From contig NC_087381.1 of the NCBI RefSeq assembly GCF_963675165.1, positions 5,147,378 to 5,211,377 of the forward strand: 64,000 nucleotides of DNA, in the 5' to 3' direction. This DNA is from Halichondria panicea (taxonomy: Eukaryota; Porifera; Demospongiae; Suberitida; Halichondriidae). Shown here piece by piece: positions 59,371 to 64,000 of this stretch. The translations under genes and the position numbers were made by a program. Position 1 is the stretch's first letter. Each line of letters starts with the position of its first letter. Below the pieces are notes generated by a model that was not told the DNA's origin, did no database searches, and saw only the letters and a program-made list of their open reading frames with translations.

Positions 59371-60118
59371 TTTGATTATTACTGTTGTTTTAATCGTATT
59401 TTTTCTCATCTGCCTTATATCTACGTATACAGTGCATGTCTTTTTAAGCCAAGCTAAAAAATCCTATAAACGTATTAGTTGGCCTATAATTATAGGCATT
59501 AATAACCAATAATTATGCAAAAAAGTTGCCTATAATTTAAGAATGTATTCCGAGGCTATATTCTAATGTTCATGGTTCTGTTTATTATTCCAACATAATT
59601 ATGCTTTCAATTGTAAGTGCGCTTATCTTGGATAGAGAATCTCAAAGAACGTTCTTGTATCATAAAAAGAATATAATTTTATATACATAAAAATAGGGGG
59701 AAAATTTGATCTTTTATAATGCAGACGACAGTGGCTGGCATGCCCTGGCCCAATTAGCTTGCTGGGGTTTTTATCAGACATTGTAGATCTAGAACAAAGA
59801 TTAAACCATGCACCCCCTAATCACATGCATGCACCTCTAAAAGTATGATTGTATGCCTAGAATATATGGCATATATAATATGCTCATGGCATGCATGCAG
59901 AGCTAATATAATTATATATACTACATGTCCTTATTATTCTATTGGATGGTCATCACCTAAGCTAATAACATCTTCCAGAACACACTATTTATTGTACTTA
60001 CATAATTATAGTAATTAGTAGTAACCATGGTTGCTGCCCATATTGACCTGTAACAATGTGGTTGATCTTTACAAATCCCTTTAGAGTTTTGTCTGTAGCA
60101 ATGGTTAATATTCGTTAA
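59371..60118. other. TBC1D25 3' flank and left part of duplicate
   Basis: AT-rich 3' flank, then 60045-60118 with two decayed units of the 51-bp minisatellite, marking the left edge of a duplicated intron 6. No independent gene is seen. Confidence 0.5.
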
Positions 60119-61551
60119 ATGATATCTCTTTTCTCCATAGAATTTCCCTTCGAGGAGGCCCTGAGGATATTTGAGGTGCTCTCTCCCCAACAGCTCCAGC
60201 TCTCGCCCGTGCTCAACAGTCAGTACCTGGAGCTCAACTCTGATAGGGCTCTCGTGGTAACAGACAAGGTCATCGCCAAGGAGTTTGAAATGGATGGTGA
60301 GTGCTCGTTTAATTTAAGGATAATAATTATGTACTGTACATGCATGTATGTACAATTAGGTTCAGGTAGTCTCTATACGTACAATCTCCCTACCCTATGC
60401 AGTCCTCTACATGCATGCATATATAGTCCTATGCCTGCATGGGTACATTTGATTTGTTGGCTATATAATTATAATGCTACACCCCATAGTGATGTTAGCT
60501 CTGTTATAGGTTAAAGATCTATCATTAAAGGAATTCGAGTAAAGAACTTCTACCACTGTATTATAAACTTGTAATATTTTGTTCAGCTGGGAGACCCGCT
60601 CTGAGAGGTCAGAGGTCAACCTTGAGTTCACGTTTGATGTTTTGGTATTGTTACAACAGTTGTCTACGAATTTGCATTGTATCCATTCATAAGAAACAAA
60701 GTACCCAGCTCTATGCGACGAATTGGAGACGTTCGTGTGTGTGGCGATTCTGACAATGAACAGTAATGACATTTGCAAGGCTTCTGATGCTGCCGGAATC
60801 TATGGCTGTCTCAACGGGTGAGTGAAACATGTGACTTCTGGTGACAATGCCTCTATTGTTTATCAATTGTGCCAATTAAGGCTTACTTATAGTACTCTAA
60901 AACTTAGATATGCACAATGTATCTTGTCCCTGCACTCCATTTGCCATATGGTAATTGATGTAGTACCAGTGTGACAATGCCTCTGTAATAATAGTAATAC
61001 ACAGATGCATGTGAAAGCATATTCTTCGAATATACATTCCTGCCTCAAATCAATCTTGGATTTTTGCTATCCGCTTCTCTATAGCTCATACAAGCTTTGA
61101 AAAAGCTGTATATAGGGACGAGCTACAGCTAGGTTTCACAGTTGTGCAAATAGCTGCTAATTCTGGGTTTGGCTGTCCTTTCTGGGAGATTATTTTCAAT
61201 TGCTAAAGCTGATTAGGACTATAGACACGCAGTAGAAAGGTGGCCGCTCCTAAGAAGTTGCTACATTGAGTCATTGTAAATCCGGACCTGAGCTCTTGGC
61301 CGTTCTATAGCGTGTGGTTGCTCTTCAGAGGTGGCTGGATAGTGGAGGTTCCATGCATTGTAACAGTTTCGAGTAGTTCTTTTGTTGTTGGTTCTATGAT
61401 CAAGTATAACAATTCCATCTAAGTATGTCATTCCAATGCACAGACTCTCCATGAAGATGAATCTGACTGAAGTGCTGACACAGGCAGAGGAACTGTTTTA
61501 CAAGTATTGTAGACGGAACATCACTAGGGGATTTGCTGAGATAGACTTGTA
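60045..61551 (+). pseudogene. TBC1D25 duplicate 2: exons 7-9
   Basis: Exon 7' (60141-60297) has lost its first about 26 nt (the WLLLDFKR part) but keeps an extra 33 nt (SPQQLQLSPVL) absent from the main copy. Exon 8' (60588-60817) lacks one base in CTGG(T)GAGACC and holds a roughly 80-bp insertion at 60641-60738. Exon 9' (61443-61551) is intact with the stop codon. Introns are collinear with the parent, including the tandem repeat and the 59000-59200 type sequence. The frame damage makes a functional product unlikely. Confidence 0.85.
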
Positions 61552-61670
61552 GTTTGATCATTATTTTAATCGTATATTTTTCTCTCATCGCGTTATATCT
61601 ACTTACAGTGCATGTCTTTTTAAGACACACTTCATTATGGTCTAAGGAATTGTATGGATGTATTAAATAG

Positions 61671-63225
61671 ATGGCACACGCTAACACTCGTCGCCATGGT
61701 AACCCAGTGAGTGACTCGGAGTTCAGTGATTGGTTCGACTCTGATGGGATACTAGTAAAGGAGGCGGCCATGAGAGAGGCTCTCTTCCGCTGTGAGTGGA
61801 TCATTGTGGTTATGGTTATGTACATGCATGACATTGTATATGTATAGTGGCACCCTTTCATAACGGATACATTAATTTGGGGAGTATCGAGTACGGTTTT
61901 GTTCGATGTGTTATACAGAGGTAGCCTTTATTAATTATTTTTGTTGAGTTGTATAATTATACACAAACTGTTTGTTTGGGAGTTTACCTTTCTTCGGGGG
62001 TGGCCATTAAGGGGGATACCAGTTTTGAAACTAGATCTAATGGTTCAATTTTATCCCCAAATGAAAAACGGGTGTCAGGGTGTTGATCAGAGCTCGTGCA
62101 GTTGCAGTCGGTCTGTTGGGGAGACTAGCAACGAGTGTGGCATCTGTCAGGAGAGGGAGGAAGGTGTGAAGAAGTGCGTGTGTGAGTTCAAGAGCAGCTA
62201 TGAGAACTTGAGTCAAGACGATGAGGCTTTGTTGAAGATCCTCGATTTCCCTTCGCGGGTGAGTCAGTGACGAGTACTGTGAATACAGTGTATTTATTTT
62301 GTTTTGCCACTCCATTAATAATTAGGGTAATAATTATTCTCCATAGATGGCTGTTATTGGATTTCAAGAGGGAATTCCCCCTTCGAAGAGGCCCTGAGGA
62401 TATTTGAGGTGCTTAACAGTCAGTACCTGGACCTCAACTCTGACCGGGCTCTCGTGGTAACAGACAAGGTCATCGCCAAAGAGTTTGAAATGGATGGTGA
62501 GTGCTCGTTTAATTTATTATGTACTGTACATACATGTACAATTAGGTTCAGGTAGTCTATTAAGTTAGAAGAGTACTGTACTATACGTACAAATACTCAA
62601 CCCTAATGGCTATATAGATGATCATGTTTGCCATAAATACTGCGATCTGATTGGCTAAAGGAAGTGTTCTATCCAACTTATAAAATCATGTACTTCACTT
62701 AGAAAATCATGTAGCAAAGATTAGCATTCAAATCTGATTGGCTAGATACTCATGGTTGCTATGATCTAAAATGCTGTTTAGGAAGTTTCCACATGATTTA
62801 GAAGCCCTCAGGGCTAGTAGAACCCTCACTACGTTCGGGATACTACAACCAGTCCTTTGAGCTTCTAAATCATGTAAAAACTTCCGAAACATTGTCTAAC
62901 TACATGTACAGTCCTGTGCCTGCATGGGTTCATTAGATACAATAATTCTATACCCATGACTGTGGTTAATTCTGTTAAGTTAACGATCTATCATTTATGT
63001 ATAGTATTGATTGGATAAAGGAATTCAAGTAAAGAACTTCTACCCCTGTATTATAAACTTCTTTCTTCAGCTGGTGAGACCTTCTCTGAGAGGTCAGAGG
63101 TCAACCTGGAGTTCACGTTTGATGTGTTTGAGTGTGGTGATTCTGACAAGGAACAGTAATGACATTTGCAAGACTTCTGATACTGCCGGAATCTATGGCT
63201 GTCTCAACGTTTTATGGTAATCCAG
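61671..63225 (+). pseudogene. TBC1D25 duplicate 3: exons 1, 3 (part), 7, 8
   Basis: Exon 1'' (61671-61791, MAHANTRRHGNPVSDSEF...) is open and ends at GTGAGT. An exon 3 remnant (62035-62260) keeps the Cys-rich half with a frameshift before CSCSRSVGE. Exon 7'' (62349-62497) has one extra base in GAATTCCCCCTTCG. Exon 8'' (63070-63210) has frame damage at GTTTGAGTGTGG and no donor after CTCAACG. Exons 2 and 4-6 are missing. Most sites are almost identical to the parent, so the event is recent. Confidence 0.8.
62780..62885. repeat. Hairpin with CCCTCAGGGC motif (6)
   Basis: AAGTTTCCACATGATTTAGAAG pairs with CTTCTAAATCATGTAAAAACTT with small mismatches. The loop includes CCCTCAGGGC and CTACGTTCGGG. 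Confidence 0.65.
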
Positions 63226-63290
63226 GTACTGACTGTTGAGCATCTCAAATATCCTCAGGGCCTCTTCGAAGGGGGAATTCTCATATGGTA
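63222..63290 (-). pseudogene. Inverted TBC1D25 exon 7 fragment
   Basis: The minus strand reads GAATTCCCCCTTCGAAGAGG...GAGATGCTCAACAGTCAGTACC, the start of exon 7 in inverse orientation. It carries the same extra base as exon 7'' at 62349, so it derives from that copy. Confidence 0.85.
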
Positions 63291-63539
63291 ATTCATGTAG
63301 TACCAATATGACAGAGCCTCTATAATAATAGTAAATTATATGCATGACCTTTACAGATACACGTGTATATGAATACTGTAAACGTGGATTCTCCGAAAAA
63401 ATTATACTGTACATTCCTAAATAATCATCACACACAGAAAATTCACCGAGTGAGTATACATACAAGTTGCACGTGTATACTATTAAGAAGCCAATATAAA
63501 TTCTGAATTATGCCTGAATTAAAGAGTTGCAGATTGTTC

Positions 63540-64000
63540 GTGCGCGCAGTTGCAGTTGGTCTGTTGGAGAGACTAGCAACGAGTGTGGCATATGTCAAGA
63601 GAGGGAGGAAAGTGTGAAGAAGTGCGTGTGTGAGTTCAAGAGCAGCTGTGAGAACTTGAGTCAAGATGATGAGGCTTTGTTGAAGATTCTCGATTTCCCT
63701 TCGCGGGTGAGTCAGTGTATTAAGAGTAAATGTGCCGAGTACTGTGAATACATGCATATTTTGTTTTGCTGCTTCTTTAATTAAGCTAAGAATGTAAGGA
63801 ATGTTGCCCATTATATATGTAAGGGCGTATGGAATCCTATATAGAGCTTAGACTAATAGAGCATAAAGTTCATATTTAGCAGTTACAGTTTCTCGCATTA
63901 AATGTGTACGAGTAAATACTTGTGCACGGTTACATACATGTGCAATGTATTCGAACATTGACTCACCTCCACACACACACCACATTCACTTACCACCCCC
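63540..64000 (+). pseudogene. TBC1D25 duplicate 4: exon 3 end and intron 3
   Basis: 63546-63709 encodes CSWSVGETSNECGICQ through LKILDFPSR and ends at GTGAGT. It is followed by sequence collinear with parental intron 3 (55100-55390), including the CACACACC run at the window edge. It may continue beyond the window. Confidence 0.75.

Overview
The window is nuclear DNA of an intron-rich, AT-rich, early-branching animal, most likely a marine demosponge. This is an inference from gene content: an adhesion GPCR, a CARD/NB-ARC protein, CSDE1, NME5 and TBC1D25 orthologues, many GT-AG introns, very many small foldback elements, and abundant ACATGTACATGT-type palindromes. I saw no bacterial, phage or organelle genes. 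All exon models were made by eye from splice consensus, phase continuity and family similarity. The five main models have total coding lengths divisible by three: aGPCR 981 aa, CSDE1-like 843 aa, NME5 210 aa, CARD/NB-ARC 942 aa, TBC1D25-like 588 aa.

Layout. 1-113 (-): signal-peptide exon of a vWA-type secreted protein running off the left edge. 3077-3318 (-): orphan transmembrane terminal exon. 3.6-11.6 kb (+): decayed DUF7869-type gene split by a roughly 5.2-kb insert (5329-10560). That insert has the repeat order A1-body-B1-A2-B2, expected of an Ngaro-type tyrosine-recombinase retrotransposon, and is full of minisatellites. 12.7-23.7 kb (+): complete adhesion GPCR with Cys-rich repeats, a Calx-beta-like module, HRM, GAIN, a degenerate GPS and 7TM. 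23.7-27.6 kb: intergenic DNA with a large foldback element.

27.6-44.4 kb (-): 27-exon CSDE1/Unr orthologue. Its largest intron holds a second vWA gene on the opposite strand; this copy carries an early frameshift and lacks the membrane exon. 44.9-46.7 kb (+): NME5-like gene, divergent from CSDE1 across about 530 bp. 47.1-51.5 kb (+): predicted CARD, NB-ARC and multi-pass membrane protein, with several foldback elements in its single intron. 53.4-59.4 kb (+): TBC1D25-like RabGAP. 59.4-64.0 kb: at least two broken partial duplicates of that gene, including an inverted exon fragment.

The genes are not an operon. The recurrent themes are (i) STAND-type and receptor proteins with unusual architectures, (ii) very heavy small inverted-repeat and MITE traffic, (iii) introns whose 3' splice sites sit in CA microsatellites, and (iv) local duplication and decay. 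The best candidates for something undescribed are the CARD/NB-ARC/multi-TM protein, the uncleavable-looking aGPCR, and the Ngaro-like element.
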